In this document: positions 36,963 to 47,188 of the stretch, one piece after another
Position numbering within the stretch: position 1 is the stretch's first letter
How the letters are laid out: the number at the start of each line of letters is the position of its first letter
Assembly (NCBI RefSeq): GCF_039954625.1
Contig: NZ_CP157199.1
Location: 2,604,001-2,668,000 of the forward strand
Direction of reading: 5' to 3'
Length of the DNA stretch: 64,000 nt
Source of the DNA: Pontimicrobium sp. SW4
GTDB taxonomy: Bacteria; Bacteroidota; Bacteroidia; Flavobacteriales; Flavobacteriaceae
The notes under the pieces: model-generated
What the model saw: the letters and a program-made list of their open reading frames with translations, nothing else
Told to the model about the DNA's origin: nothing
The model's database searches: none
Made by a program: the position numbers and the translations under genes

Positions 36963-38489
36963 ATGAAATACAAAACAATCAAAAAATGGTCATTACGTAT
37001 AATTTTAATTTTAGTCGTAATTAGCATTGCATCATGTATTGGAGTTAAATCTCAAATCAAACAACATTTAGGAGCAAAAACAGAATTAATAAACCCATCA
37101 ATATTTAAAATAGATGAATCCCCTCTAGCCATAAAAAATGTTAGTGTGCTCTCAACCGATTGCACCAAAATGCTAGATAGTTTAACCGTATTAATAAGAA
37201 ACGGAAAAATTATAAGTATTACTAAAGATGTTAGTATAACAAATGAATACAACATAATAGATGGAACAGGTCAATACCTCATTCCAGGGTTAGTAGACAC
37301 ACATGCACATTTACACGATAGCAAAAATGATCTATTATTATATTTAGCAAATGGAGTAACCCATATAAGTGAGATGTTTGGACAAGAAAGACATCTTAAA
37401 TGGCGAAAAGAAGCAGAAGATGGTGCGCTTAGTCCTAAAATTTATGTTGCTTCAAGGAAGTTAGCTAGCAAAAAAGGAATTATGTCAAAAATAAGAAGCT
37501 GGTTTGGCTCTAGTCCTAATTATACAACTACAAATAAAGCACGAAAAGCTGTTCGTAAGCATAAAGAAGAAGGCTATAATGCTCTTAAGCTTAGTACTTT
37601 TTTAAATACTGAAATCTATTATGCAATAACTGATGAGGCAAAAAAACAAAATATACCAACGATAGGTCATTTAACATCTGATGTTAGTTTGAAAGGATTA
37701 TATACTTCTGGCCAATCTCAATTGGCGCATATTGAGGAAATAACCAAAGCTACCATGCATGATTTTGGAGGCTTAAGTTATGACAATACTGAAGCATATT
37801 TAACCTATCTTAAAAAAAATGTTGATGCTATTGCCATTGAACTTAAAGAAATTGAGATGGTGGTTTCTTCTACTATCTGGTTAATGGAGAGCTTACCTAA
37901 ACAAAAATTTGATATTGAAAATTTCCTTAAAACTATTGAGCTAGAGTATCAAAATCCAGGAGAAATAGAAGGCTCTAAACTAGCTAAAGGATGGTTACCT
38001 GGAAACAATAGCTATGAAAATTTGGATATAAAAAACAATCCCGAGAAAGCTAAAAAAAGCAAACTATTTTGGAAAACTTATGTTGAAGCTATTCATATCA
38101 TGACCAAAGCTTTGGCTGACAATGGTGTAACAATCACAGCAGGAACAGATTCTAATACTGCTGGTGTTATTGCTGGGTTTTCTCTACATGATGAATTAGA
38201 GTCTCTTAATAAATCAGGTCTAACGAATAGTCAAGTGCTATATGCAGCAACTCTTGCTCCTGCAAAATGGATGCAAAGTGATGCAGGAAAAATTGAGGTT
38301 GGCTTGAGAGCTGATTTGGTTCTTTTAGAAAAAAACCCTCTGGAAGATATTAACAACACAAGAACTATAAATGCTGTAATTGCTAATGGCAAATTTTTAG
38401 ATAGAACAATATTAGATAAAATGTTGCAATCAATAAAGGATGCAAATAATAGAAGTAGGAAAATTAATATTGATACGTTTATTAACTAA
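36963..38489 (+). CDS. Amidohydrolase-family lipoprotein
   Basis: This 508-residue protein has a lipobox (SIASC, Cys near residue 26), so it is probably envelope-anchored. The TIM-barrel metal motifs appear as LVDTHAHLHD (H-x-H), the lysine/His region GHLTSD, and AGTDSNTAGV (metal Asp). Imidazolonepropionase- and prolidase-like enzymes share this pattern. The substrate cannot be told. The ATG at 36963 is chosen because it starts the signal sequence. An upstream in-frame ATG at 36873 would overlap the previous gene. A strong bidirectional terminator follows. Confidence 0.85.
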   Translation: MKYKTIKKWSLRIILILVVISIASCIGVKSQIKQHLGAKTELINPSIFKIDESPLAIKNVSVLSTDCTKMLDSLTVLIRNGKIISITKDVSITNEYNIIDGTGQYLIPGLVDTHAHLHDSKNDLLLYLANGVTHISEMFGQERHLKWRKEAEDGALSPKIYVASRKLASKKGIMSKIRSWFGSSPNYTTTNKARKAVRKHKEEGYNALKLSTFLNTEIYYAITDEAKKQNIPTIGHLTSDVSLKGLYTSGQSQLAHIEEITKATMHDFGGLSYDNTEAYLTYLKKNVDAIAIELKEIEMVVSSTIWLMESLPKQKFDIENFLKTIELEYQNPGEIEGSKLAKGWLPGNNSYENLDIKNNPEKAKKSKLFWKTYVEAIHIMTKALADNGVTITAGTDSNTAGVIAGFSLHDELESLNKSGLTNSQVLYAATLAPAKWMQSDAGKIEVGLRADLVLLEKNPLEDINNTRTINAVIANGKFLDRTILDKMLQSIKDANNRSRKINIDTFIN

Positions 38490-38522
38490 TATAAAAAACA
38501 CATACACGCTAAACTACAAAAA

Positions 38523-38547
38523 AAGCCTTCTCAAATCGAGAAGGCTT
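38523..38547. terminator. Bidirectional terminator
   Basis: AAGCCTTCTC and GAGAAGGCTT form a perfect 10-bp stem around AAATC between convergent genes, with A-run on the left and TTAGTTTT on the right. It serves both the amidohydrolase and the M28 peptidase gene. Confidence 0.85.
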
Positions 38548-38572
38548 AGTTTTATAATGTGCATATAATTTA

Positions 38573-40123
38573 TTACATACCACCTTTTCTAGTTGGTGAT
38601 CTTTTAGTAGGCCAATCACGACGTTCTCCAGTACCTGGATTAATTGGCATTACCATTTTTTCATTTGAGACTCTTTCTGGATCTTCAGATGCCATGTAAG
38701 CTAAAATAGCGGTAAGGATAGCATTATTACGAACATCGTCAAATACTATTTTATCGTATGTATCACGATTTGTATGCCATGTATAGTCCCAGTATGACCA
38801 GTTTAAAGCACTTAAATTAAATGCAGGTGCACCAGCAGCTAAAAACGATGCATGGTCTGTTCCTCCCGTACTTGGACTTCCCGGAAAGCTGGTTTCTATA
38901 TGTTTGGTAATGCTTCTTGGCACAGCATTTAGCCAACGTCCTAAATAGTCGTAAGAATGTAAAAATCCAGATCCTGAAATATTTACAACACGCCCTGTAC
39001 CATTATCTTGGTTAAATAATGCTTGTACATTTTTTACGATCTCTGGATGATCTTCAACAAAAGCTCTGGAGCCATTTAAGCCTTGCTCTTCACTTCCCCA
39101 ATGTCCAACAATAATAGTACGCTTTGGGTTAGGATACATTTTCTTTAAAATACGCATAGCTTCAAGCATAACTAAAGTTCCTGTTCCATTATCAGTAGCT
39201 CCAGTTCCACCATCCCAAGAATCAAAATGTGCAGATAGTACAATGTACTCATTAGGTTTTTCGCTTCCTTTAATTTCTCCTATAGTATTAAACGTTGGTA
39301 CTTCACCTAGTTCTTTAGATTCTGCTACAATATTAAGTACTGGCTTGTCACCATATTCTGCCATTCTATATACCATTGTATAATCCTCTAATTCCATATC
39401 TACTGTTGGAATTTTTTTAGTTCTGGCACTAAATATTTTATTTACACCAAAGCCTCTAGACCAGTTACAAGCTACAAGACCTGCTGCTCCAGCATCTTCT
39501 AAGGCAGCGATAATTGTACGTGTATTGTATCCTGTTCTGCGAATGTTTTCTCTCCATTCTCTAGTCATTGCATCACGGTCGTCTTTCATTTTTTGAAAAG
39601 ATTCTTCGGTTGCAAATTCTTCCCAGTTATAATCTGGACGTCCAGTTGGTTGGTTCATTGAGATAAGTACTAATTTCCCTTTAACACTAGGCAACCACGC
39701 TTTAAAAGCTGCTTCATCTGCAAAGTTTGGCAATGTAATTGCTTCGGCTGTGACACCTTTACTACCTGTACTTGGATTCCAAGCTAACTGCGTACCATCT
39801 AGTGATTGTACACGTGGCGATACCATGTCAATATGCGTAATACCACGCTCCCAACCACGCCATGTACCATAGTTTTCTTTTCTAGCTGAAATTCCCCATT
39901 TAGCATATTGTTCGATTGCCCATTTACTTGCATGTTCCATTTGAGGTGTTCCTACAAGTCTAGGACCTACAACATCCAAAAGTTCGTGCGCTAATCGCTC
40001 TAAGTTTGAATTTTCATTAGCTTCTTTAATAATCCCTTCTATTACAGGATCTGAATCTTGAGCATATACGTTACTATTTAGTAATAGCACAAATGCCAAC
40101 AATAATTTAATTGCATTTTTCAT
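38573..40123 (-). CDS. Secreted M28 zinc aminopeptidase
   Basis: This 516-residue protein has a signal peptide (KLLLAFVLLLNSNVYAQ). The M28 zinc site is visible: SAHFDSWDGGTGATDNG (His, Asp), HWGSEEQGLNGS (Glu pair), and GGTDHASFLAAGAP (His). An inserted PA-like domain lies in the middle (about residues 130-280). It would release amino acids from peptides outside the cytoplasm. The start at 40123 is preferred to an upstream ATG at 40162, because it places the signal peptide at the N-terminus. Confidence 0.9.
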   Translation of the reverse strand: MKNAIKLLLAFVLLLNSNVYAQDSDPVIEGIIKEANENSNLERLAHELLDVVGPRLVGTPQMEHASKWAIEQYAKWGISARKENYGTWRGWERGITHIDMVSPRVQSLDGTQLAWNPSTGSKGVTAEAITLPNFADEAAFKAWLPSVKGKLVLISMNQPTGRPDYNWEEFATEESFQKMKDDRDAMTREWRENIRRTGYNTRTIIAALEDAGAAGLVACNWSRGFGVNKIFSARTKKIPTVDMELEDYTMVYRMAEYGDKPVLNIVAESKELGEVPTFNTIGEIKGSEKPNEYIVLSAHFDSWDGGTGATDNGTGTLVMLEAMRILKKMYPNPKRTIIVGHWGSEEQGLNGSRAFVEDHPEIVKNVQALFNQDNGTGRVVNISGSGFLHSYDYLGRWLNAVPRSITKHIETSFPGSPSTGGTDHASFLAAGAPAFNLSALNWSYWDYTWHTNRDTYDKIVFDDVRNNAILTAILAYMASEDPERVSNEKMVMPINPGTGERRDWPTKRSPTRKGGM

Positions 40124-40240
40124 TTTAAAAATTGATTGGTTGTAAATTTTATTTAACTGCACAAGCTACAATATTTAACAGTAATTTTATTTTTTGAAAA
40201 TGTTAAGATTTAGTTAATTAACAACTTTTCGTCAATAAAA

Positions 40241-40264
40241 AAGCCAGTTTAAATAAACTGGCTT
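40241..40264 (-). terminator. Terminator after the barrel receptor gene
   Basis: AAGCCAGTTT and AAACTGGCTT form a perfect 10-bp stem around AAAT. On the minus strand TTTTTTATTGAC follows. Confidence 0.8.
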
Positions 40265-40269
40265 AAATT

Positions 40270-42987
40270 TTAAAGTTCGTATCGTAATCTAAAGGAGACA
40301 AACCTAGGTTGTATAAAATACTCGGTTGCACTTACTGATACTGCTCCAGTACTACTTTGGTTTTGAGCTCGTGTATCTAACAAATTTGTTGCTTTTATCT
40401 CATACTCAAATTTTGCATCTTGATCTTTTCTGTATGCTAAGGAAGCATTCCAAAACTCATAAGTGTTTATGGTTTTATCTTGATCACTAAAATTGTTATA
40501 TGTGTAATCTGTTCTAAGAGTAAAAGCTTTAAAAATTAATGCATCAGCTTCTATAGAAGGGGATTTAGTATAGAATTTTGAACCACCTCCTTGTCCTAAA
40601 CTATTATCTTGAATTCTATAGCTATAGCCAATTTCTACATTTGGTGCTGTTCTAAAATTAGTTCTTACCTGCGCTACATATGTTTGACTAAAACTTTCAT
40701 TTTGTGAAACTCTATTTTGAATAAACTGATTGAACTTAGAGTAATTAAAATTCGCTCTTAAAGTACCTCTAACCTGATTAAAAGTTCTTTGCATACGTCC
40801 TGATGCACTTATACTTTCATCGGCAAAGTCTGAATTAAAAGGCGAGCTAATATTTACCACACTTCCTGGTTCAAAATTCGACCTATTTCTAATATTATCA
40901 ATGCTTTTATTGTAACTAATATTTGCAAATACATTGGTGTAATTAAACATATTAAAGCTATTGTAGAAGAGGCTTAAATTATGAGATAATGCACTTTCCA
41001 GCTCTGGATTACCAGAAAACAAAGAATTATAATTATTTAGTACTAATCCACTTGCAAATTTAGATACGTCTGTAAATTGTGTTTGCATACGGTAGTTCAA
41101 TACTAGCTGCTCACTCTTTTTTAATTGCATACGCATATTAAAGTCTGGAAGCACTCTAAAGAAATTATCTGTAGTCTCTGTGTTAAATTGGTCATTTTTT
41201 GTACTATAAGCATGTGCAGACACTCCAGGAGTAAAGGTGAAAATACCAGATTTTAAACGATAATGAATACCTAAATACACATCGCTAAAACTATAATCTA
41301 TATTATTGTTATCTAAGCCTCCATTAATTGTTGGCGTTGGATTATACTTAGATCCATCATCTAAAAATTGAAAAATATTAGAATCGAATTTTTGATTACT
41401 CAATATAGTTCCAAGGGTAAAATTAATGTCACTTTTAGTGTTTAAAATATTCCAATAATCGAGCTTAGCATCTAATTGATTTGATTTTATGCGCTTATCT
41501 TGTCCTATATTATAATCTAGTTGAGCACCATCTAAGCCTAAATTATTTGCAGTGCCATCATAATTGCTTTTATCTTCTAAAATGGCATTGTAAAAAGGAT
41601 CTTCGTCACTCAATAAATGTTGTGCTTCAAACGCAAAGATATTAGTCTCGTTAAGTGTATAATAATAGTTTACATTCTGGTTAATACTATAAGGACTCGA
41701 GCTTTCTATTTGATTAATATCTCCAATAACTGATGAGAAAAATCCTTGATCTTGTCTTTCTTTTGAAACTTTACCAAAAATATCATAGTCCAATTGATTA
41801 TTAGCATTTGGCTTGTACTTTGCTGATAACTTCAACATTGCTAAATCACTATTTTGGATTGTATTACTTTCTGTACTTTCATCAGGAATACCCAAATCTG
41901 GATCAGTGTATCGCTTATCTCTGTTTTCTTGGATTTCAGTTTTGTTGTTAGAAAAAATAGCAAATCCGCTTAAATCTAAAGCTTTGTTTGGTGACCAACT
42001 AAAGTTTGCAGCACCAAATTTTGTTTCAATATCTTTCGCTCTATTATTTTGAGTTGACAAAAACCCTAAATTATTACTTCCTAAATTAATATTTGTTCCA
42101 CTAGATCTACTAGGTCCTCTAAATCCTCCAGAGAAATTAAAATAATCTCTTCTAGTAAAAGCAACTTCTCCAAGATTATTTAAATCTCCAATGATATTAA
42201 TACTATATTTTGGACTGTAATAAAATAATTTTGGTTGAAACATATATAAGCCTCCATTAGGCGAATCTCCTCCTCCAGCAGTAATGTTCCCAAACCAGAA
42301 ATTAGTTTTACCTTCTTTTAGTTTGATATTTATAGCGACATTATCTTGGTTATTTGTAACGCCACTTAATTGCCCAACATCTGCATAGTTTTTAAGTACT
42401 TGCACTTTGTCTACAGCATTAGACGGAATGTTCTTAGTCGCTAATTTAGTATCACCATCAAAGAATTCTTTACCTTCGACCATTACTTTAGAGACCACTT
42501 TTCCTTCAACTTCTATTTGTCCATCTTCATTAATTTCAACACCTGGTAAGTTTTCAAGTACATCTTCAAGTTTTCTTTCAGTTCCTGTTTTAAAGGAATC
42601 TGCATTGTAAACTAGTGTATCTCCTCTAACAGAAACAGGCATTTCGTAAGTAAGCTCAATTGCATCTAAAGAATTATCAGCAATTAATGTAAAATCTTTA
42701 TTAATGATAGCTTCTTTCTTTGTTTCTAAACTATCTTTGGTAGTTTTCATTCCAATATAACTTACCTGAATTTCATACTTAGAATCTTCTTTAAGGTTTA
42801 GCTTATATCGTCCTTGGCCATTAGTAATGCCATACGAATCTAAAATTTTTGTTTCTTGATTTATTGCTATAACATTAGCAAGCTCCAACGGGTTACCAAT
42901 ACTGTCTTTTATTACACCTTCTACTCTAACTTGAGCAAAAGATGTGCAGGCTACTAGCAAAATTATTGCAGTAATTAATTGTTTCAT
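40270..42987 (-). CDS. Outer-membrane beta-barrel receptor-like protein (TonB-receptor superfamily)
   Basis: This 905-residue protein has a signal peptide (AIILLVACTSFAQ), an N-terminal CarboxypepD regulatory-like domain (VRVEGVIKDSIGNPLELANV), a plug-like domain (TDRKLEDVLENLPGVEI-type GTERKLEDVLENLPGVEINE, then VMVEGKEFFDGDTKLATKN) and a long C-terminal barrel of outer-membrane-family character ending in RFVSFRLRYEL, with its terminal aromatic strand. TonB-box details were not seen. Substrate unknown. It lies directly upstream of two GLPGLI genes in the same direction, which suggests a joint surface function. Confidence 0.88.
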   Translation of the reverse strand: MKQLITAIILLVACTSFAQVRVEGVIKDSIGNPLELANVIAINQETKILDSYGITNGQGRYKLNLKEDSKYEIQVSYIGMKTTKDSLETKKEAIINKDFTLIADNSLDAIELTYEMPVSVRGDTLVYNADSFKTGTERKLEDVLENLPGVEINEDGQIEVEGKVVSKVMVEGKEFFDGDTKLATKNIPSNAVDKVQVLKNYADVGQLSGVTNNQDNVAINIKLKEGKTNFWFGNITAGGGDSPNGGLYMFQPKLFYYSPKYSINIIGDLNNLGEVAFTRRDYFNFSGGFRGPSRSSGTNINLGSNNLGFLSTQNNRAKDIETKFGAANFSWSPNKALDLSGFAIFSNNKTEIQENRDKRYTDPDLGIPDESTESNTIQNSDLAMLKLSAKYKPNANNQLDYDIFGKVSKERQDQGFFSSVIGDINQIESSSPYSINQNVNYYYTLNETNIFAFEAQHLLSDEDPFYNAILEDKSNYDGTANNLGLDGAQLDYNIGQDKRIKSNQLDAKLDYWNILNTKSDINFTLGTILSNQKFDSNIFQFLDDGSKYNPTPTINGGLDNNNIDYSFSDVYLGIHYRLKSGIFTFTPGVSAHAYSTKNDQFNTETTDNFFRVLPDFNMRMQLKKSEQLVLNYRMQTQFTDVSKFASGLVLNNYNSLFSGNPELESALSHNLSLFYNSFNMFNYTNVFANISYNKSIDNIRNRSNFEPGSVVNISSPFNSDFADESISASGRMQRTFNQVRGTLRANFNYSKFNQFIQNRVSQNESFSQTYVAQVRTNFRTAPNVEIGYSYRIQDNSLGQGGGSKFYTKSPSIEADALIFKAFTLRTDYTYNNFSDQDKTINTYEFWNASLAYRKDQDAKFEYEIKATNLLDTRAQNQSSTGAVSVSATEYFIQPRFVSFRLRYEL

Positions 42988-43024
42988 TTAGATGTTTTTT
43001 TGTTGATTTTTTTGATTAATGATT

Positions 43025-43903
43025 TTAGTTTCTTCTTCCGCCTCCTGGACGACCTCTGCCTCGCATATTCATCATTTCTTCCATCTTTTCCTTAACTATA
43101 TCGCTATATTCTTTTTGGGTTACTTCTTTTCCTTTAGATGGTCGTTTAATTTCTTCTTTCTCTCCAGGATTCATGACTATTTTTGAACATAAAATAACTG
43201 TTCTTCCTGCATTCACTTCTAGAATTAATCCCGGAAGTCCCCAATATTCTCCTGGTCCTTGGTTAATTGGAATTTGAGGTGTGTACCATGCAGTAACTAT
43301 TTGCGTTTTTGGTATTTCTATCTCATCCATTGGGTTATTTGTTTTAGTAGAATCACTTGCTTTCGCACTATCTGCATTATCTCGGTCTCTATTTCTTCTT
43401 CTAGCGCTCATAAAATCGGTGTTATCTAATTCTACAACAGCTGTTGCTTTCATAGCCATATACTTACCAATTTGCTTCGTTTCGGCGGTCATAACCCATT
43501 CTAGTTTTTTTAATTTATCATTTACCAAAAATTGTTTTCCAAAAAACTCCTGCTCTATTAGTAATTTATTTTCTTTTATATTTTTGTATTGGTTACCGCC
43601 AGTCATAGAAAATCCACCAAAACGCATTCCTCCACCTCCAGGAGCTTCTAATTTTTCTTCTTCTTTATAAATCGATTCTTCTTTATTGAAGGTTAGAATA
43701 AATGTTTTTTCAAACATACTTTTCATTCTTTCTTCAATCCTTTTTTTCATATCTGGACTCATCTCTCTTCCTCCAAAATTACCCATGTCCATGGTTGTTT
43801 TAGAGAAATAATATGCTTTACCCTGAAATTCTTGTCCAAAAGAAAATGCAGAAATCATGATAGCCAAACAGCTAACTATTAATTTAATCGAGTTTGATTT
43901 CAT
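43025..43903 (-). CDS. GLPGLI-family secreted protein 1
   Basis: This 292-residue protein has a signal peptide (LAIMISAFSFGQ) and the family core GPGEYWGLPGLILEVNAG near residue 220. Downstream of it a basic Lys/Glu segment and a Gly/Arg-rich tail (MRGRGRPGGGRRN) finish the protein. A Gly/Met-rich segment (APGGGGMRFGGF) is found early. The GLPGLI family is of unknown function and often lies beside outer-membrane barrels in Bacteroidota, as here. It is closely similar in layout to the next gene, suggesting tandem duplication. Confidence 0.9.
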   Translation of the reverse strand: MKSNSIKLIVSCLAIMISAFSFGQEFQGKAYYFSKTTMDMGNFGGREMSPDMKKRIEERMKSMFEKTFILTFNKEESIYKEEEKLEAPGGGGMRFGGFSMTGGNQYKNIKENKLLIEQEFFGKQFLVNDKLKKLEWVMTAETKQIGKYMAMKATAVVELDNTDFMSARRRNRDRDNADSAKASDSTKTNNPMDEIEIPKTQIVTAWYTPQIPINQGPGEYWGLPGLILEVNAGRTVILCSKIVMNPGEKEEIKRPSKGKEVTQKEYSDIVKEKMEEMMNMRGRGRPGGGRRN

Positions 43904-44005
43904 CTGTTTTTAAGTCTAAAAATTTATGCTAAAATACGTTTAACTCGTATTTGACTTTAAAAATGATGAATAGTTTAATTGAGATGTGTTAAATATTTCA
44001 GAAAA

Positions 44006-44851
44006 TTATCCTCCTATACGAATTTCAAAGCTGTTTCCATCACGTCTTTCACGGCTATTTCGCATACGTTCATTCATTTCTTTCATTTTCTTTTCCATAA
44101 TTACATCGTATTCTTTTTGGGTGATTTTTTTACCTTTTGTTGGCTCTTTAATCTCAATAGTTTTTTCAGGGTTTAGTACTACCTTACTACACATTAAAGT
44201 TTCAGTACCATCAGTAACTTCTAAAATCAACCCAGGTAAACCTTGATAGTTTCTTGGACCAGCATTTACAGGAATTTGAGGCGTATACCAAGCTGTAATA
44301 GTAATTTCCTCCATTTTTGGCTTAGTTTCTTCATCGAGGTCCTTGTCTCCATTTACACTAATACCACTTTCTCTTACTTCTACCTCTCTTGTTAAGGTTG
44401 CCTTATAGCATGTATATTCTCCAATATTTTTAGTTTCGCTACCTAATTCCCAATTTAAATCTTCTAATTTATCTTGAATTAAAAACAACTTACTAAACGA
44501 TTCATTTTGATTGGTATATCTCTTTTCTTTTGTGTTTTTATACATCACATCAGACCCTCCTGTTTCAACCATAACCATTACCATACCTTGAGGTTGCGGA
44601 GCTTCTAATTGTTCTTCTTCTTTAAAAAGAGACTCTTCTTTATTAAAGGCAAGGTTGTATGTTTTTTCAAACTGCTTTTTCATCATATCCATCATGCGCT
44701 TATGCATATCTGAGTTCATTTGAGAGCTATCTAGCTTAATATCAAACTTCCTATGCGACTTATAAGTAGCTATTCCTTGAAAATCTTGTGCTATAACACT
44801 TGTAGATATAAGCACAGTAATTGCGAATAATAATTTTGTAAATCTGTTCAT
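44006..44851 (-). CDS. GLPGLI-family secreted protein 2
   Basis: This 281-residue protein has a signal peptide (LFAITVLISTSVIAQ). It shares with its neighbour the opening QDFQGIATYKSHRK, the KEESLFKEEEQLEAP segment, the TAWYTPQIPVNAGP motif and the family core YQGLPGLILEVTDG. It differs in the middle and ends in RRDGNSFEIRIGG. It is the promoter-proximal gene of the pair and is divergent from the histidine kinase, so the regulator may control it. Confidence 0.9.
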   Translation of the reverse strand: MNRFTKLLFAITVLISTSVIAQDFQGIATYKSHRKFDIKLDSSQMNSDMHKRMMDMMKKQFEKTYNLAFNKEESLFKEEEQLEAPQPQGMVMVMVETGGSDVMYKNTKEKRYTNQNESFSKLFLIQDKLEDLNWELGSETKNIGEYTCYKATLTREVEVRESGISVNGDKDLDEETKPKMEEITITAWYTPQIPVNAGPRNYQGLPGLILEVTDGTETLMCSKVVLNPEKTIEIKEPTKGKKITQKEYDVIMEKKMKEMNERMRNSRERRDGNSFEIRIGG

Positions 44852-44975
44852 TTTATTTTTTGATTAATAATTTAACATTACAAATATGATTTACAATTTA
44901 CAATTTCACCGTTAACTAGTGTTAACGTGTGTTAAGCGATTGGTTTAATATGCTTTTAACGTTTACTTTTGAATT

Positions 44976-46475
44976 ATGAACGACGCTAGATATAGACTAA
45001 TACTATATATTATTATTGCCGTAATTATTGGTACAATAAGCATTCAAGTATATTGGAACTATAAAAATTACGAAGTCAATAAGCAACAATTAGTTAATGA
45101 TGTTCAAGTTAGTTTAGATAATGCTGTAGAAAAGTATTATACAAATTTAGCTAAAGAGCAAACCATCAGTTTTGCCTTTAAAACAGCTTCTAATGACGAT
45201 TTATTATTTAAGAATAAAGGAGTTGATAGCTTAATTCATTATCTAGATATTGCTAAGTCAAGTTTTAAAGGAATTGATTCTATTGATTTTGAAATTGGGG
45301 ATGGCATTACAATTTTTGGTGATGTTCAAAGAGATTCGATATTTAAATCAATTAACAATAAAGCTTATTGGAAAAAGAGAAAAATTAGATATGACAGTTT
45401 ATACTTAAAAGATTCTATTATTACAAAGGATTTTGAAATGCTCACTTCTAAAGTTATTATTTCAATGACTAGCGACTCATTACAGCTTAAAGAAATTGAT
45501 TCGATTTTTAATGAGGAAATTTTAACTAAAAATCTTGACATTAAATATACGTTAAACAATAATCAGTCTCATATAGGTATTGATTCATTACAATCTAAAC
45601 TAATAAACGCTTCCGAATTATATACATTTTCCAAATCTCCTTTTTTACCACCTCACAATAGTCTTTTTGTTGGGTTTTCTAATTCTACAAAAGAAATATT
45701 AAAACGCATTCTCACTGGGATTTTACTATCTACATTATTAGCATTAATAGTTATAAGTTGTTTGTTTTACCTGCTTAAAATTATAAAACATCAGAAAAAG
45801 ATTGCTGAAGTAAAAAACGACTTTATTAGTAATATAACACATGAGTTTAAAACACCAATTGCAACCATTGGTGTTGCACTTGAAAGCATTAAGAATTTTA
45901 ATGTGATTAATGATAAAGAAAAAACCAAGAGCTACATAGACATGTCTAATACTCAATTGAGTAAATTGAATATTATGGTTGAAAAGCTTCTTGAAACGGC
46001 CTCATTAGATAGCGAAAATCTTCAATTAAAAAAAGAACAAAGCAATGTTACTCATTTATTACAAAACCTTGTAAATAAACACACTTTAGAGTTAGAAGAA
46101 AAATCATTAACATATAATCATCCTGAAAATGATATCCATGCAAACATTGACGCTTTTCATTTTGAAAATGCTATAAACAATGTAATAGATAACGCTATAA
46201 AATATGGTGGGGAAAACATAAAAATTTACCTTGATCAAAACACAATTGGTTTTACTGTAACTATTTCTGATGATGGAAAAACGTTAACTAAAGAAAATAA
46301 GGATACAATTTTTGAAAAATTTTATCGCATACCTAGAGGAAACACACATGATGTAAAGGGTTTTGGAATTGGCCTGTATTATGCCAAAAAAATTATTGAA
46401 AAACATGACGGTGCAATTCATTTGAATCTTGAAAACAAATGGACAACTTTTAAAATTTCTGTTCCAAATGGATAA
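44976..46475 (+). CDS. Membrane sensor histidine kinase
   Basis: This 499-residue kinase has a membrane helix at residues 7-25, a periplasmic sensor of about 205 residues with no recognised family, and a second helix at about 238-265. The HisKA segment FISNITHEFKTPIATIG carries the phospho-accepting His289. The HATPase domain shows NNVIDNAIKYGGE and GFGIGLYYAKKII. It overlaps the response regulator by 8 bases. It faces the GLPGLI genes across a 124-base gap, and sensing a surface or envelope signal is plausible. Confidence 0.92.
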   Translation: MNDARYRLILYIIIAVIIGTISIQVYWNYKNYEVNKQQLVNDVQVSLDNAVEKYYTNLAKEQTISFAFKTASNDDLLFKNKGVDSLIHYLDIAKSSFKGIDSIDFEIGDGITIFGDVQRDSIFKSINNKAYWKKRKIRYDSLYLKDSIITKDFEMLTSKVIISMTSDSLQLKEIDSIFNEEILTKNLDIKYTLNNNQSHIGIDSLQSKLINASELYTFSKSPFLPPHNSLFVGFSNSTKEILKRILTGILLSTLLALIVISCLFYLLKIIKHQKKIAEVKNDFISNITHEFKTPIATIGVALESIKNFNVINDKEKTKSYIDMSNTQLSKLNIMVEKLLETASLDSENLQLKKEQSNVTHLLQNLVNKHTLELEEKSLTYNHPENDIHANIDAFHFENAINNVIDNAIKYGGENIKIYLDQNTIGFTVTISDDGKTLTKENKDTIFEKFYRIPRGNTHDVKGFGIGLYYAKKIIEKHDGAIHLNLENKWTTFKISVPNG

Positions 46476-47154
46476 ATTGAAAAACACCATATTACTCGCT
46501 GAAGACGAACCAGCTTTAGGTCAAATAATTAAAGAGAGTTTAGAAACCAGAAACTTTCACGTATTGCTCTGCGAAAATGGAGAAAAAGCTTATCAAGTTT
46601 ACAAACAAAACAGTCCAGAGCTATTAGTACTTGACGTAATGATGCCAAAAAAAGATGGCTTTACGTTAGCAAAAGAAATCCGTTTAGAAGACGATACTAT
46701 TCCTATTATTTTTTTAACCGCAAAATCTCAAACTGAAGATGTTGTTGAAGGCTTTAATATTGGAGGCAATGACTACTTAAAAAAACCGTTTAGCATTGAA
46801 GAGCTTATTGTTAGAATTAATAATTTACTAAACAGAACACAATTGCAAAAAACTGCTGATGTCTTAGAAATTGGTGCATATACGTTTAACTTTCCTAAGC
46901 AACACATTACTTTTAAAAACTCCGAAAAAGTACAGCTCACCCATCGTGAAGCACATCTATTATATCATTTGATAAAAAACAAAAACGAAGTGTTAGATCG
47001 CTCACTAATATTAAATAAACTTTGGGGAACCGACGATTTCTTTTCTGCAAGGAGCATGGACGTTTTTATAACTAAGCTTCGCAAAAAGTTAAAACAAGAT
47101 GAGACTATTCAAATTGTAAATATTCGTGGTTTTGGCTATAAATTAATATGCTAA
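46468..47154 (+). CDS. OmpR-type response regulator
   Basis: This 228-residue protein has a receiver domain with LLAEDEPALGQI, phospho-acceptor Asp56 in LVLDVMMPKKDG, and LTAKSQTEDVVEGF with the conserved Lys later (YLKKPFSIEEL). The C-terminal winged helix ends with RGFGYKLIC, the OmpR-type signature. The start at 46468 is chosen because it fits the receiver fold and overlaps the kinase stop. It pairs with the upstream kinase. Confidence 0.93.
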   Translation: MDKLKNTILLAEDEPALGQIIKESLETRNFHVLLCENGEKAYQVYKQNSPELLVLDVMMPKKDGFTLAKEIRLEDDTIPIIFLTAKSQTEDVVEGFNIGGNDYLKKPFSIEELIVRINNLLNRTQLQKTADVLEIGAYTFNFPKQHITFKNSEKVQLTHREAHLLYHLIKNKNEVLDRSLILNKLWGTDDFFSARSMDVFITKLRKKLKQDETIQIVNIRGFGYKLIC

Positions 47155-47188
47155 AAAGTGGTTTGATTTTTGTATTTTTCCAAATACT

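Noticed and set aside
43979..44246. Two overlapping frames opposite the GLPGLI gene
   Set aside because: They mirror the conserved GLPGLI coding region and are Phe/Ser-rich as expected of antisense translation.
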